Notes: a model not told the origin generated them from the letters alone. A stretch of 64,000 nucleotides of DNA from Tenacibaculum singaporense (GCF_003867015.1 NZ_CP032548.1:1741001-1805000), one strand, 5' to 3'. Numbered from the stretch's first letter, positions 44,255 to 53,280 are shown. Program-made: numbers and translations.

Positions 44255-45199
44255 TTACGATGTAATTTTTAACAGCTTATCAGTAGAGTTTACATAGAGA
44301 TAGCTGTATTTTTTTGCGCCACCAAGATACGAAAAATCAGAACGAATTTTAGCATAATAGTTTGTTTGGTTTTGCAATACTTTCTTACCTGTTTTACTAA
44401 GTTTTACAGGATCAAAAGAGGTAAATAGCTTTTTAAGGCTTTCAAGTTTGTTAACGTATTGAATATCACCAAACCCATAGTTTTCTTGATGAGTTAAAAG
44501 ATTTCTAAGCAGTTCATCTTGGTTTGCAAATGTATGCTCGTTAGCAATCTTTAAAATATTATTTTCTATATAATTTAATCCATTTTCAATTGAAGGAAAG
44601 CGAAGTAAATGTGCTTTTATAGCACTCTCTAGATATACAAAAGGTGATTCTGGGTTAAATTTATGTGCATTTTCAAGAGGTAAAGGGCTGTCTGAGCAAT
44701 ATAGTTGCCATATATAATCAGCATATTCTATGTCATCTTGAGAAAGTTCTATTTTATTTTTAAAGTGCTCTTTTAATTGATCGTCAGATAATTCACCTAA
44801 ACCATATAATTTTTTAGAGTTATCTATTTTACCACTTGTAACTAAAGATATTTTGTGATTTTTACGGTATCTTTTTAGCCAGCTTATTACTGCTAACATA
44901 TTTATTTGACAAAACAAATCGTATTCAAACCATAAAACAATCTCATCTTGTTGTTTTTGATTACAAAGGTTGCGATATTCTTTAAGGGTATAATCTATAA
45001 ACTTCTTCTTAGTAACTTTGTAGGTGGTTTTTAAAAAGTCAAAACGTGTTTTCCAAAAGTCTTCACTACCTACGTCTACCGATGTTTTTCCTTCACATAA
45101 CATTTCACGCCACGTAATAATATCACCTTCAATATTTAATTTTTGAAGTCTTTGAGTTGTAACGTCTCCATTGGTTATGTGTAATAAAGAATGTTTCAT
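44255..45199 (-). CDS. DUF1835 domain protein
   Basis: A 314-residue protein. The N-terminal DUF1835 block is visible as LLHITNGDVTTQRLQKLNIEGDIITWREMLCEG and KQQDEIVLWFEYDLFCQINMLAVISWL; the C-terminal half is helical (the DUF3658-like region). Its function is unknown. It is the first gene of the trio and abuts the phosphorylase gene directly. Upstream lie two palindromes (45232-45256 and 45287-45303) that could bind a regulator. Confidence 0.78.
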   Translation of the reverse strand: MKHSLLHITNGDVTTQRLQKLNIEGDIITWREMLCEGKTSVDVGSEDFWKTRFDFLKTTYKVTKKKFIDYTLKEYRNLCNQKQQDEIVLWFEYDLFCQINMLAVISWLKRYRKNHKISLVTSGKIDNSKKLYGLGELSDDQLKEHFKNKIELSQDDIEYADYIWQLYCSDSPLPLENAHKFNPESPFVYLESAIKAHLLRFPSIENGLNYIENNILKIANEHTFANQDELLRNLLTHQENYGFGDIQYVNKLESLKKLFTSFDPVKLSKTGKKVLQNQTNYYAKIRSDFSYLGGAKKYSYLYVNSTDKLLKITS

Positions 45200-45231
45200 G
45201 ATTTTAGGGAATTGGTTGATTTCTTTATTTA

Positions 45232-45256
45232 TATAAAATAAACGATTTATTTTATA
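45232..45256. promoter_or_regulatory. 25-bp palindrome upstream of the DUF1835 operon
   Basis: Perfect 11-bp arms (TATAAAATAAA and TTTATTTTATA) around CGA, 33 bp from the start codon. It could be an operator or an RNA hairpin in the leader. Confidence 0.45.
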
Positions 45257-45286
45257 CGTTATTATTTATTGGTTGATATTTAACAC

Positions 45287-45303
45287 TTTACAAAAGTTGT
45301 AAA
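45287..45303. promoter_or_regulatory. 17-bp palindrome upstream of the DUF1835 operon
   Basis: Perfect arms TTTACAA and TTGTAAA with a 3-bp spacer, between the translation-factor gene terminator and the DUF1835 gene. Confidence 0.4.
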
Positions 45304-45310
45304 TATAAAA

Positions 45311-45342
45311 AAAATGTCGAAGAATCAAATCTTCGACATTTT
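45311..45342 (-). terminator. Terminator of the SUI1-type factor gene
   Basis: A 13-bp perfect stem (45311-45323 with 45330-45342) with A/T runs, usable in both directions. Confidence 0.92.
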
Positions 45343-45346
45343 TTAC

Positions 45347-45670
45347 TTATCCACCAACGCGTTTTACGTTGAATCCTTTATCTTTTAAAAGTTGCATTAT
45401 AGTGTCTCTATAATCCCCTTGAATAATGATTGTATCATCTTTAAAACTACCGCCTACACTTAGCTTAGTCTTAATTTCTTTAGCAAGCTTTTTAAAGTCT
45501 TGGGTAGCTCCATTATAACCGTCTATTATAGTAACTGGTTTTCCTTTACGTTTTTCATACTTACAAAGAATAGGTTCATCTTGTAACCAGACATCAGGTT
45601 TTTTTTCTTCAGGTTTTTCCTCAAACTGATGATCTGGGAATAAATTTTTTAATTGATCTTGTAAGTCCAT
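45347..45670 (-). CDS. SUI1/eIF1-like translation factor (YciH family)
   Basis: A 107-residue protein. The SUI1 domain fills the C-terminal 75 residues: YEKRKGKPVTIIDGYNG, LAKEIKTKLSVGGSFKDDTIIIQGDYRDTI and LLKDKGFNVKRVGG, the RNA-binding signature. The N-terminus is acidic and Lys-rich (DHQFEEKPEEKKP). In bacteria YciH is a non-essential factor affecting initiation fidelity. It lies 5 bp after the oxygenase gene and shares its transcript. Confidence 0.9.
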   Translation of the reverse strand: MDLQDQLKNLFPDHQFEEKPEEKKPDVWLQDEPILCKYEKRKGKPVTIIDGYNGATQDFKKLAKEIKTKLSVGGSFKDDTIIIQGDYRDTIMQLLKDKGFNVKRVGG

Positions 45671-45675
45671 TAGAT

Positions 45676-46623
45676 TTATTTTTTCAATCCTAATTCGCGT
45701 AAACGTTCATCTAAAAACTCACCAGCAGTAATATCTTCAAACTGTTTTGGATTGTTTTCATCAATACAGTTTTCTAAAACATCTAATTTCATATCAGAAA
45801 CAGGATGCATAAAAAATGGAATTGAATAACGAGATGTTCCCCATAATTCTTTAGGAGGGTTGGTTACACGGTGAATTGTTGATTTTAATTTATTGTTACT
45901 ATGACGTGATAGCATATCACCTACATTAATCATTAATTCGTCATCTTCTGCTATAGCATCAATCCATTCACCTTTATGGTTTTGAACTTGTAATCCTTTT
46001 CCTTGAGCTCCCATTAATAAAGTGATTAAGTTAATGTCACCATGAGCAGCAGCTCTTACAGCTCCTTTAGGTTCTGTAGTAATAGGAGGGTAGTGTATTG
46101 GACGCAAAATGCTATTTCCGTTTTTGATGTAGTTGTCAAAATACGTTTCTTCTAAACCTAAATGTAAGGCTAATGAACGTAAAACGTATTTAGCTGTTTT
46201 TTCTAACATTTGGTAAGCTTCTTTACCTACTTTGTTAAATTCAGGCAATTCTTCAACTTCTACATTTTCTGGATATTCTTTTGCGTATTTTGAATCTGCA
46301 TCAACATACTGACCAAAGTGCCAAAACTCTTTTAAATCCCCTTCTTTTTTTCCTTTAGCACTTTCTTTACCAAATGAAACATATCCTCTTTGACCACCAA
46401 TACCTGGAATTTCATATTTTTCTTTTACATCTGTAGGTAAATCAAAAAACTTCTTGATTTCAGCATATAAGTTATCTACTAATTCATCGTCTAAAAAGTG
46501 TCCTTTTAGTGCTACAAATCCTATATTCTCGTAAGCGTCACCAATTTCATTGATGAATTTTTGTTTTCTTTCAGCATCGTCCGATAAAAAATCTGCTAAG
46601 TTTACGCTTGGAATTTTATTCAT
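45676..46623 (-). CDS. 2-oxoglutarate/Fe(II) oxygenase, isopenicillin N synthase-like
   Basis: A 315-residue dioxygenase. The N-terminal DIOX_N part (IPSVNLADFLSDDAER) precedes the jelly-roll with iron ligands His194 and Asp196 (AAAHGDINLITLL) and His251 (STIHRV), plus the 2-oxoglutarate-binding Arg265-x-Ser267 (RYSIPFF). All ligands are present, so it should be active; the substrate is unknown. The combination with a SUI1-type factor downstream is common in Flavobacteriaceae as far as I recall, with no clear meaning. Confidence 0.88.
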   Translation of the reverse strand: MNKIPSVNLADFLSDDAERKQKFINEIGDAYENIGFVALKGHFLDDELVDNLYAEIKKFFDLPTDVKEKYEIPGIGGQRGYVSFGKESAKGKKEGDLKEFWHFGQYVDADSKYAKEYPENVEVEELPEFNKVGKEAYQMLEKTAKYVLRSLALHLGLEETYFDNYIKNGNSILRPIHYPPITTEPKGAVRAAAHGDINLITLLMGAQGKGLQVQNHKGEWIDAIAEDDELMINVGDMLSRHSNNKLKSTIHRVTNPPKELWGTSRYSIPFFMHPVSDMKLDVLENCIDENNPKQFEDITAGEFLDERLRELGLKK

Positions 46624-46683
46624 TGTTAATAAGTTTTATTATTTAGGCAGTAAAGTTAGTGAAATCAAGCGTATGCTGATAAT

Positions 46684-47409
46684 TTATTTATTAACAAAAG
46701 GAATTAGGTACGATATTGTATAGTTGAATCCGAAGCCTGTACTACTTTCAAAAACACGATTAAAACCTGGAGTATATAGCGTTTTAAAGCCTTTTTGATC
46801 GTCAACACTTAACATAATTTTATATGAAAAACTAAAACCTATAAACAAGTTTTTAAAAGTTTCTGCTTTTATACCTAGTTGTAATTCAGTCCAATGAGCT
46901 GTAAGTCCATTGTCAGACATAGGTGTTGTAATAGGGTTTGATGGAAAATAAGGAGGTAAGTTTTCAGTACCTGAAGATACATTAGGTTGGTAGCTATTTA
47001 AGGTATGGTCAAATATGGCAAAACCATAACGCATACCAACATAAATTTCGTTATTCATATCTAACCAATTCTCGTAAGCGTTGTAATTTGCTCCAAGTCT
47101 AATATAACTTCCTTTTGAACTAGAAGACGAAAAATCTTCGTAGGTAGTTTCATCTTCAAAACCTAGCTCTGTAGCGATATACCATTTTTTAGATACTCTA
47201 TAATCACCTACTAATTCAAGTCCGCTATAACTTTTATCAATAATGGCAAGACCAGGTTTACTAATGTCTAATCCGATACGTAAGCCATATCCTGTTTTAT
47301 ATGTAACGGTATCTTTTTTTTCTTTGGTTTCTTCTTTAGATGTATTTATTTGTGAGTATCCGTTCACAAATACAAAAACGAAACATAGACTAATGAAATA
47401 CTTGTACAT
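46684..47409 (-). CDS. DUF6048 family outer-membrane beta-barrel-like protein
   Basis: A 241-residue exported protein (signal ISLCFVFVFVNGYSQ). Its body alternates strands of the outer-membrane barrel type: YGLRIGLDISKPGLAIIDKSYSGLELVGDYRV near the start and GFGFNYTISYLIPFVNK at the end. DUF6048 is found in Bacteroidota next to DUF6452 and rlmD, as here. Its start overlaps the end of the DUF6452 gene by 20 bp, so the pair is translationally coupled. The function is not known. Confidence 0.8.
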   Translation of the reverse strand: MYKYFISLCFVFVFVNGYSQINTSKEETKEKKDTVTYKTGYGLRIGLDISKPGLAIIDKSYSGLELVGDYRVSKKWYIATELGFEDETTYEDFSSSSSKGSYIRLGANYNAYENWLDMNNEIYVGMRYGFAIFDHTLNSYQPNVSSGTENLPPYFPSNPITTPMSDNGLTAHWTELQLGIKAETFKNLFIGFSFSYKIMLSVDDQKGFKTLYTPGFNRVFESSTGFGFNYTISYLIPFVNK

Positions 47410-47866
47410 GGGCGCTAGCTTGATTATCGATTAATGGAATTTCTGTAGTTGATAAACTGTTTATCCAACCTGTATTATTTAAAGTTACATTTTCATAAAT
47501 AATTCTGAAACCACATGAGCGAGACACAAAGTCTTCCTTAGGGTTGTACTCAATAGTAAGTGTAGCCGTTTGGTTATTAGCTATATTACCATCTACATCA
47601 TTCATTTTTAATGTATAGACTGTTTTTTGTGATGTACCGTCTAATGGAATAGCAATACTATCATTAGTTACATTTGTAAAAAGGCTATCAGTTTTTCCTT
47701 CTGCAATTACAGATAAACGTTCAAATTTTTTTAAATCGTTTGTATTGTCTTTGTCATAAAAACGAAGTACTAAATTGGGTGTTACTGGATTTTGTGTACA
47801 GAAATCATCTTTTTCACAGGCCGTTAAACCTGCTATAAGTATGAATAGAGCAATGTATTTTTTCAT
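47390..47866 (-). CDS. DUF6452 family lipoprotein, probably surface-exposed
   Basis: A 158-residue lipoprotein (signal LIAGLTACEKDDFC, Cys17). The residues after Cys (EKDD) are acidic with a Lys, like the Bacteroidota surface-lipoprotein export signal. Conserved Cys (DDFCTQNP and RSCGFRIIYENV) may form a disulfide. It lies 6 bp after rlmD and overlaps the DUF6048 gene; a joint envelope role of the two proteins is inferred from this constant pairing. Confidence 0.78.
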   Translation of the reverse strand: MKKYIALFILIAGLTACEKDDFCTQNPVTPNLVLRFYDKDNTNDLKKFERLSVIAEGKTDSLFTNVTNDSIAIPLDGTSQKTVYTLKMNDVDGNIANNQTATLTIEYNPKEDFVSRSCGFRIIYENVTLNNTGWINSLSTTEIPLIDNQASAHVQVFH

Positions 47867-47872
47867 TAATTT

Positions 47873-49324
47873 TTATTTTTCAAATAAAACCACCGTTTCT
47901 ATGTGTGATGTATGTGGAAATTGATCTACTAAACTAATCTTTTTTAATTGATATCCGTTTTTCATCAACTCTTCGGTATCACGAGCTTGTGTTGCAGGGT
48001 TACAAGATACATAAACCATTCTATCTGCATTTAAGTTTATGATTTTCTTAAGCGTTTTTGGTGCAATACCCGCACGAGCTGGATCTAAAATAATGGTTCT
48101 TATCTTATTTTTATATTGTGGGTGTTCGTTTAAGAACTTTCCTACATCAGCTGCATAAAATTGTAAACCTTCAATATTGTTACGTTCTGCATTTTTCTTA
48201 GCGTCTTCAATAGCAGAAGCTACAATATCTACACCAACAATTTTAGTGTTATTCGATTTTGAAGCAATAATTTGTCCAATAGTTCCTGTTCCACAGAATA
48301 AGTCCATCACTACGGTATTGTCAATTGCATCTTTGTTTTCTAACGCATAATCAACTACTTTGGTATATAGTTTTTCGGCAGATTTAGGATTGGTTTGAAA
48401 AAAGCTTTTCATGCTGATTTCAAAATTTAAACCTAATAATTCTTCTACAATTTTATCTTTTCCGTATACTAATTTTACACTTCCTGAAGTAGCTATGGTT
48501 CTGTCGCCAGTTTCGTCATTAATAGTATGTAATAAACCAGCAACTCTATCGCCAAATAACTCTACTAAATAGTTAGCAAACTCTTTTAAATCAAATTTTG
48601 ATAAATCGTGAGAAGTGGTTACTAAGTTGAATAATAATTTGTTGGTTTTGTATGATTTTCTTACCACAAAATACCTAAAGAAACCTTCTTTTTTAGGCCC
48701 GTGCCAAGGCGCTAAACCAGTTTTTTTACAATATTCTCTAATGTTTTTGATGTTATCTTCAACTTGTTTGTCAAATAAACCAGAATCTTTTTCTAGGTTA
48801 TCACCCATCCACCAAACACCGCGACGTTTAAAACCTAAAGTAAATTCATCTACATCGGTTTTGTTTTCACGGTCGTAACCAATGGCAGAAAAACCATATT
48901 CCATTTTATTTCTATAGTGGAATACATTAGGAGAAGCGATAAATTCATCAAATAAATCTTCAATATTTTCAACTTTACCAATACGCTTAAATAAAGATAA
49001 AGTACTTTCTTGCTTGTATTTGTGTTGTAAATCTATAGGCAATTGAATGTAAGGTGCTCCAGGAATATCTTGATAAGGAATAGTTACTTCGTCATTAGAA
49101 TGTTTTAAAACATCTATTAATTTACATTCTGCATACTTTTTCTTTGACTTGTCTACACGTGCTTTTACTAACTGTCCTGGTAAAGTGTTAGGAACAAAAA
49201 CTACAAAAACACCTTCTTCTGAACGTATTCTTCCAATTCCTTTTCCGCCGAAGGCATAATCTTCAATTAAAATTTCAATGATTTGTCCTCTTTTTACAAA
49301 TTTATTTCGCTCTCTTCTTGGCAT
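47873..49324 (-). CDS. rlmD: 23S rRNA (uracil-1939-C5)-methyltransferase
   Basis: A 483-residue RNA methyltransferase. The N-terminal TRAM domain (QIIEILIEDYAFGGKGIGRI) precedes a SAM domain with DLFCGTGTIGQIIA, the IILDPARAGIAPKTL loop and YVSCNPATQARD, which carries the catalytic Cys. The iron-sulfur Cys cluster of E. coli RlmD is not obvious. A TAATTTTG box on the minus strand (49348-49355) lies about 23 nt before the ATG. It is the first gene of the rlmD-DUF6452-DUF6048 operon. Confidence 0.92.
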   Translation of the reverse strand: MPRRERNKFVKRGQIIEILIEDYAFGGKGIGRIRSEEGVFVVFVPNTLPGQLVKARVDKSKKKYAECKLIDVLKHSNDEVTIPYQDIPGAPYIQLPIDLQHKYKQESTLSLFKRIGKVENIEDLFDEFIASPNVFHYRNKMEYGFSAIGYDRENKTDVDEFTLGFKRRGVWWMGDNLEKDSGLFDKQVEDNIKNIREYCKKTGLAPWHGPKKEGFFRYFVVRKSYKTNKLLFNLVTTSHDLSKFDLKEFANYLVELFGDRVAGLLHTINDETGDRTIATSGSVKLVYGKDKIVEELLGLNFEISMKSFFQTNPKSAEKLYTKVVDYALENKDAIDNTVVMDLFCGTGTIGQIIASKSNNTKIVGVDIVASAIEDAKKNAERNNIEGLQFYAADVGKFLNEHPQYKNKIRTIILDPARAGIAPKTLKKIINLNADRMVYVSCNPATQARDTEELMKNGYQLKKISLVDQFPHTSHIETVVLFEK

Positions 49325-49347
49325 TCTATACTATGATTTATAGTGTG

Positions 49348-49355
49348 CAAAATTA
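49348..49355 (-). promoter_or_regulatory. -7 promoter box of the rlmD operon
   Basis: TAATTTTG on the minus strand, an exact TAnnTTTG match. Confidence 0.55.
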
Positions 49356-49418
49356 GGAAAAGATATGGTTTGTGTAACTTTAAACTCAAACATTAATTCT
49401 TATTTTTAAGAGAAAATT

Positions 49419-49444
49419 GAACCTTTTTATTTTTTCTACGTCTA
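49419..49444 (+). promoter_or_regulatory. ECF sigma-type promoter (GAACC ... CGTCTA)
   Basis: GAACC at 49419-49423 and CGTCTA at 49439-49444. Counting from GAAC the spacer is 16 nt, the standard ECF -35/-10 geometry. It lies 16 bp before the start of an ECF sigma gene and lacks the housekeeping TAnnTTTG box, indicating self-activation. Confidence 0.75.
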
Positions 49445-49460
49445 TGAGGTGTAATCAATT

Positions 49461-50006
49461 ATGAAAAACTTGGAAAATATAACCGATACAAATTTGGTTT
49501 TAGCATATCAATCAGGAAACAAAAAGGCATTCAATGTTTTGGTTAAAAAATGGCATTTACAGTTCTGCAAATTTGCTTTTTGGATGGTGAAAGATACTGA
49601 TGTTGCTAAAGATATAGCACAAGAGAGTTGGAAGGTTATTTTTGATAGTCTTACTTATTTAAAAGATCCAACAAAGTTTAAATCTTGGGCAATAAGTATT
49701 GTGAATCGAAAATCGATAGATTATTTACGCTCAAATCAAAGAAGAACTAAAAGCTTAAAAAAATATCATCAAGAGCAATTTAGGGTTAATATTAGTGAGG
49801 ATGATGGTGATATTACTTTTTATAAGGAAAAAATAAAAGAGGCAATAGCAGCACTTCCTAAAAATCAAAAAATAGTTATCGAGCTTTTTTATAAACAATG
49901 TTATTCTTTAAAAGAGATAGCTGAGTTGTTAAACATATCAGTAGGAACAGCAAAATCTAGGTTGTTTCATGCAAGAGAGAAGTTAAAACTAATTATTAAA
50001 AAATAG
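49461..50006 (+). CDS. ECF RNA polymerase sigma factor
   Basis: A 181-residue group 4 sigma factor. Region 2 contains FAFWMVKDTDVAKDIAQESWKVIFDSL; region 4 contains LPKNQKIVIELFYKQCYSLKEIAELLNISVGTAKSRLFHAREKL with the helix-turn-helix. Regions 1.1 and 3 are absent, as in all ECF factors. The gene immediately downstream (5 bp) encodes a small two-helix membrane protein where an anti-sigma factor is expected. The ECF promoter ahead of it suggests autoregulation. Confidence 0.94.
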   Translation: MKNLENITDTNLVLAYQSGNKKAFNVLVKKWHLQFCKFAFWMVKDTDVAKDIAQESWKVIFDSLTYLKDPTKFKSWAISIVNRKSIDYLRSNQRRTKSLKKYHQEQFRVNISEDDGDITFYKEKIKEAIAALPKNQKIVIELFYKQCYSLKEIAELLNISVGTAKSRLFHAREKLKLIIKK

Positions 50007-50011
50007 AAATC

Positions 50012-50389
50012 ATGAGTAAATTAGAAGATATTGATGCATTAATAAAAGAGACATTATCAAAAGAAGAAGCAAAATTTTATGATGAACTAGAAGAACAAAA
50101 TGTTTTAGAAATGGTAGGAGGGTTATTTGAAGGGAAAAATAAATGGATTATGTATGTGATGAATGTTGTTACCTTGGTGTTTTTTGGGTTGTTTATTTAT
50201 TGTATTGTGCATTTTTTTCAGGCTGAAGAAACTAAAGAGTTAATTAAATGGGCAACAGGTACTATAGTTTTTTTAGTAGGAGTAAGTATGTTAAAGATTT
50301 TTGCTTGGATGCAAATGGATAAAAAAGCAATTATTAGAGAAGTAAAAAGGTTAGAGTTACAGATATCTTCGTTGTCTAGTAAAGTATAG
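50012..50389 (+). CDS. DUF6768-like two-helix membrane protein, possible anti-sigma partner
   Basis: A 125-residue protein: an acidic helical cytoplasmic start (KLEDIDALIKETLSKEEAKFYDELEEQN), two transmembrane helices (about 45-67, IMYVMNVVTLVFFGLFIYCIV; about 77-97, TGTIVFLVGVSMLKIFAWM) and a C-terminal coiled segment (KKAIIREVKRLELQISSLSSKV). It does not carry the HxxxCxxC zinc motif of zf-HC2 anti-sigma factors. Its position right after the sigma gene supports a regulatory partnership, which is inference. Confidence 0.72.
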   Translation: MSKLEDIDALIKETLSKEEAKFYDELEEQNVLEMVGGLFEGKNKWIMYVMNVVTLVFFGLFIYCIVHFFQAEETKELIKWATGTIVFLVGVSMLKIFAWMQMDKKAIIREVKRLELQISSLSSKV

Positions 50390-50413
50390 ACTATTAGAGT
50401 TTTTATAAATAAA

Positions 50414-50440
50414 AAAGACTACTCATTTAGAGTAGTCTTT
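50414..50440. terminator. Terminator between the ECF operon and the OmpA gene
   Basis: A 10-bp perfect stem (50414-50423 with 50431-50440), loop catttag. Confidence 0.88.
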
Positions 50441-50462
50441 AATCTTTGTTGTGAAGGCTTTT

Positions 50463-51158
50463 TTATTGACCTGCTTCTTTTTTAGCTTCTTTTATCATTT
50501 GTTCGTTTGCAACAATCGCAAACTCAACACGTCTGTTTTTACTTCTTCCTTCAGCAGTATCGTTAGTAGCAATAGGATCTTTAACTCCTAGTCCTTTAGT
50601 TTCAAAACGACTATTGTTTAACCCTTTGCCAGCTAAGTAATTTCTTACTGAATTAGCTCTTTTTTCTGAAAGTTTTTGGTTGTAATCAACAGCACCAGTA
50701 CTATCTGTATAACCGTAAATTACAATATTAGTGTTCTCATAATCTTTAAATACAGGAACTAACTTATCTAAGTTAGCTTGTGCAGTAGAAGTTAAAGTAG
50801 CTTTGTTAGTAGCAAATCTAACAGCATTTTCACCTAAGGTAAGTTTTATACCTTCTCCAACTCTTTCTACTTCAGCACCTGGTAAAGCCTCTTCAATTTC
50901 ACGAGCTTGCTTATCCATTTGGTTACCAATAACACCACCAGCAACACCACCTACAACACCACCTAAAATAGCGCCTAATTCAGAGTTGTTTTTGCTTCCT
51001 ACATTGTTACCTATTACAGCACCTATTACAGCACCAGCAGCTGTACCAATAGCGGCACCTTTTTGAGTGTTATTAGCGTTTTGAATAGATTTACAAGAAG
51101 TAAAAATAGTACCAGCTAAAAATAAAATTGATAAACTATAAATGATTGATTTTTTCAT
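50463..51158 (-). CDS. OmpA family lipoprotein with glycine-zipper domain
   Basis: A 231-residue lipoprotein (signal AGTIFTSC, Cys21). A Gly/Ala-rich zipper with repeated GAVIGAVIGNN-like blocks (about residues 33-80) precedes the OmpA-like peptidoglycan-binding domain (about 105-220), with IVIYGYTDSTGAVDYNQKLSEKRANSVRNYL and ATNDTAEGRSKNRRVEFAI. It resembles YiaD and anchors the outer membrane to the wall. It follows the lipocalin-like gene by 14 bp. Confidence 0.93.
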   Translation of the reverse strand: MKKSIIYSLSILFLAGTIFTSCKSIQNANNTQKGAAIGTAAGAVIGAVIGNNVGSKNNSELGAILGGVVGGVAGGVIGNQMDKQAREIEEALPGAEVERVGEGIKLTLGENAVRFATNKATLTSTAQANLDKLVPVFKDYENTNIVIYGYTDSTGAVDYNQKLSEKRANSVRNYLAGKGLNNSRFETKGLGVKDPIATNDTAEGRSKNRRVEFAIVANEQMIKEAKKEAGQ

Positions 51159-51172
51159 AATGCTTTTATTAA

Positions 51173-51649
51173 TTATTGTCTTTGAAATGAATATGTAATA
51201 TCTTTTACTTGTCCTGCAACATTAACTTGGTCAATTAAGTCAAAGCTAGTTTCAGTAACGTTACGTAATCTTAAAATATATCCAGTATTAACGTCTTTAG
51301 CTTTGTGGGTATTAATAATTTTTAATACAAAATTTCCATCTTTATTAACATACCATGTAATCGGAGAGCTAAAGTCTTTACAGTCTGTACTTGGATTGTT
51401 TAAGCTCATTTCTCCTTTGTTGTTGTTTGAAACAAAACTCCAGTTACTACCAATAAAGCAGCTAGAGTCTTCTAAATTAAATGAGTTTACTTTTAGGTAG
51501 TTTGAACCTGGAAAGTTTACAGCAGTAATGGTCCAATTACCTTTAAGCATTCGTTCAGTTTTGTTGTCAAGTTTAGTGTTAGTTACAGATGTAGATTTAC
51601 ACCCAATTACAGCTATTGAAAGCAGTAATAAAAATAAGATTCTTTTCAT
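51173..51649 (-). CDS. Lipocalin-like lipoprotein
   Basis: A 158-residue lipoprotein (signal LLLLSIAVIGC, Cys17). The mature domain has the lipocalin-type opening LKGNWTITAVNFPG and a string of strands (NFVLKIINTHKAKDV, YILRLRNVTETSFDLIDQV). Two Cys (SSCFIG and STDCKDF) may pair. The ATG at 51649 places the signal peptide correctly; the in-frame ATG at 51718 is too far upstream. First gene of a two-gene operon with the OmpA lipoprotein. Confidence 0.75.
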   Translation of the reverse strand: MKRILFLLLLSIAVIGCKSTSVTNTKLDNKTERMLKGNWTITAVNFPGSNYLKVNSFNLEDSSCFIGSNWSFVSNNNKGEMSLNNPSTDCKDFSSPITWYVNKDGNFVLKIINTHKAKDVNTGYILRLRNVTETSFDLIDQVNVAGQVKDITYSFQRQ

Positions 51650-51778
51650 AAAATGATATTTAGTTAATTTCTTTAAAGATAAAAAAAACTGATTAACTAT
51701 GGTTTTATTGTAAACCAAAAAGTTAAGGCATTTATTTTTTTAGACCCTCCAAAGTCTATGAAAGTCACTTAAATTTAA

Positions 51779-51786
51779 TAATTTTG
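51779..51786 (+). promoter_or_regulatory. -7 promoter box of rocD
   Basis: TAATTTTG, about 108 bp before the ATG. The leader contains two close TTTCGAAA words (about 51827-51849) that could pair; no known riboswitch was recognised. Confidence 0.5.
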
Positions 51787-51894
51787 TAGTTAGGGATGAT
51801 TTCTTTCCCACGCTGAATTTTCGAAACTTCTTTTTCGAAAGGATAAAGGTAGATAAGGAATGGTTATTTTATAAATTTTAAAAAATTAAGAAAA

Positions 51895-53139
51895 ATGGCT
51901 GTTTTAGACCAATTAACTTCGCAACAAGCGATTGACTTAGAAAACAAATACGGAGCACATAACTACCATCCATTACCAGTAGTATTGAGTAAAGGAGAAG
52001 GAGTATATGTATGGGATGTTGAAGGAAAAAAATATTATGATTTTTTATCGGCTTATTCCGCAGTAAACCAAGGACACTGTCACCCAAAAATTGTAGGGGC
52101 AATGGTAAACCAAGCGCAAACATTAACATTAACATCTCGTGCTTTTTATAACGATATGTTAGGAAAGTATGAAAAGTTTGCAACTGAATACTTTGGTTTT
52201 GATAAATTATTACCAATGAATACGGGAGCAGAAGCTGTTGAGACTGCCTTAAAAATTTGTAGAAAATGGGCATATGAAGTAAAAGGAATTGAGGAGAATG
52301 AGGCGCAAATTATTGTTTGTAAAAATAACTTCCACGGAAGAACAACTACCATTATTTCTTTTTCAAATGATCCTGTAGCGCGTAAGAATTTTGGACCATT
52401 TACTGATGGATTTATCAAAATTGAGTACGATAACTTACAAGCTTTAGAAGAAGCATTAGAAAACAATGATAACATTGCTGGTTTTATGGCTGAACCTATT
52501 CAAGGAGAGGCTGGCGTATATGTACCTTCTGAAGGATATTTAGCAGCAGCGAAAGCGTTATGTGAAAAGCATAATGTATTATTTATAGCAGATGAAGTAC
52601 AAACAGGTATTGCGCGTACAGGTCAGTTATTAGCAGTGAACCACGAAAATGTACAGCCAGATATTTTAATTTTAGGTAAAGCATTAAGTGGAGGAGCATA
52701 TCCAGTATCTGCAGTATTAGCAAATGATAGCATTATGAATGTTATTAGACCTGGTAACCACGGTTCTACTTTTGGAGGAAATCCAGTTGCAGCAGCAGTA
52801 GCTATAGCGGCTTTAGAAGTAGTTAAAGAAGAAAAATTAGCTGGGAATGCTGAGCGTTTAGGTAAAATCTTTAGAGAAGAGTTAGCTGAGTTTGCTAAAG
52901 AAAACGAGTTAGTAACGTTAGTACGTGGTAAAGGGTTATTAAATGCTATTGTAATTAATGATACTGAAGATAGCTCAACTGCTTGGGATATTTGTATGGA
53001 ATTACGTGATAACGGATTATTAGCAAAACCAACACACGGAAACATTATTCGTTTTGCACCACCATTAGTAATGAATGAAGAACAATTAAGAGACTGTATT
53101 AATATTATTAAGAAGACTATTACTGAGTTTAAAAAATAA
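51895..53139 (+). CDS. rocD: Ornithine aminotransferase
   Basis: A 414-residue class III PLP aminotransferase converting ornithine and 2-oxoglutarate to glutamate semialdehyde and glutamate in arginine/proline metabolism. Family signatures: [49 protein letters not shown], the Asp of [15 protein letters not shown] and the PLP Lys in [19 protein letters not shown]. The length is normal. It stands alone with a terminator after it. Confidence 0.96.
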   Translation: MAVLDQLTSQQAIDLENKYGAHNYHPLPVVLSKGEGVYVWDVEGKKYYDFLSAYSAVNQGHCHPKIVGAMVNQAQTLTLTSRAFYNDMLGKYEKFATEYFGFDKLLPMNTGAEAVETALKICRKWAYEVKGIEENEAQIIVCKNNFHGRTTTIISFSNDPVARKNFGPFTDGFIKIEYDNLQALEEALENNDNIAGFMAEPIQGEAGVYVPSEGYLAAAKALCEKHNVLFIADEVQTGIARTGQLLAVNHENVQPDILILGKALSGGAYPVSAVLANDSIMNVIRPGNHGSTFGGNPVAAAVAIAALEVVKEEKLAGNAERLGKIFREELAEFAKENELVTLVRGKGLLNAIVINDTEDSSTAWDICMELRDNGLLAKPTHGNIIRFAPPLVMNEEQLRDCINIIKKTITEFKK

Positions 53140-53160
53140 GCTTACAGTATTGTATATTAA

Positions 53161-53192
53161 AAAAAAGGAACGATTTAATCGTTCCTTTTTTT
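53161..53192 (+). terminator. Terminator of rocD
   Basis: An A-run, an 8-bp stem (53167-53174 with 53178-53185) and a T-run. Confidence 0.9.
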
Positions 53193-53280
53193 GTTGTTAT
53201 TTATTAGTTTTTAATAACTAAAATATGAAACTAACATTTTTCTAAATGTTATTAAAAATGCTTAATAGCAAGTTAGGTGC

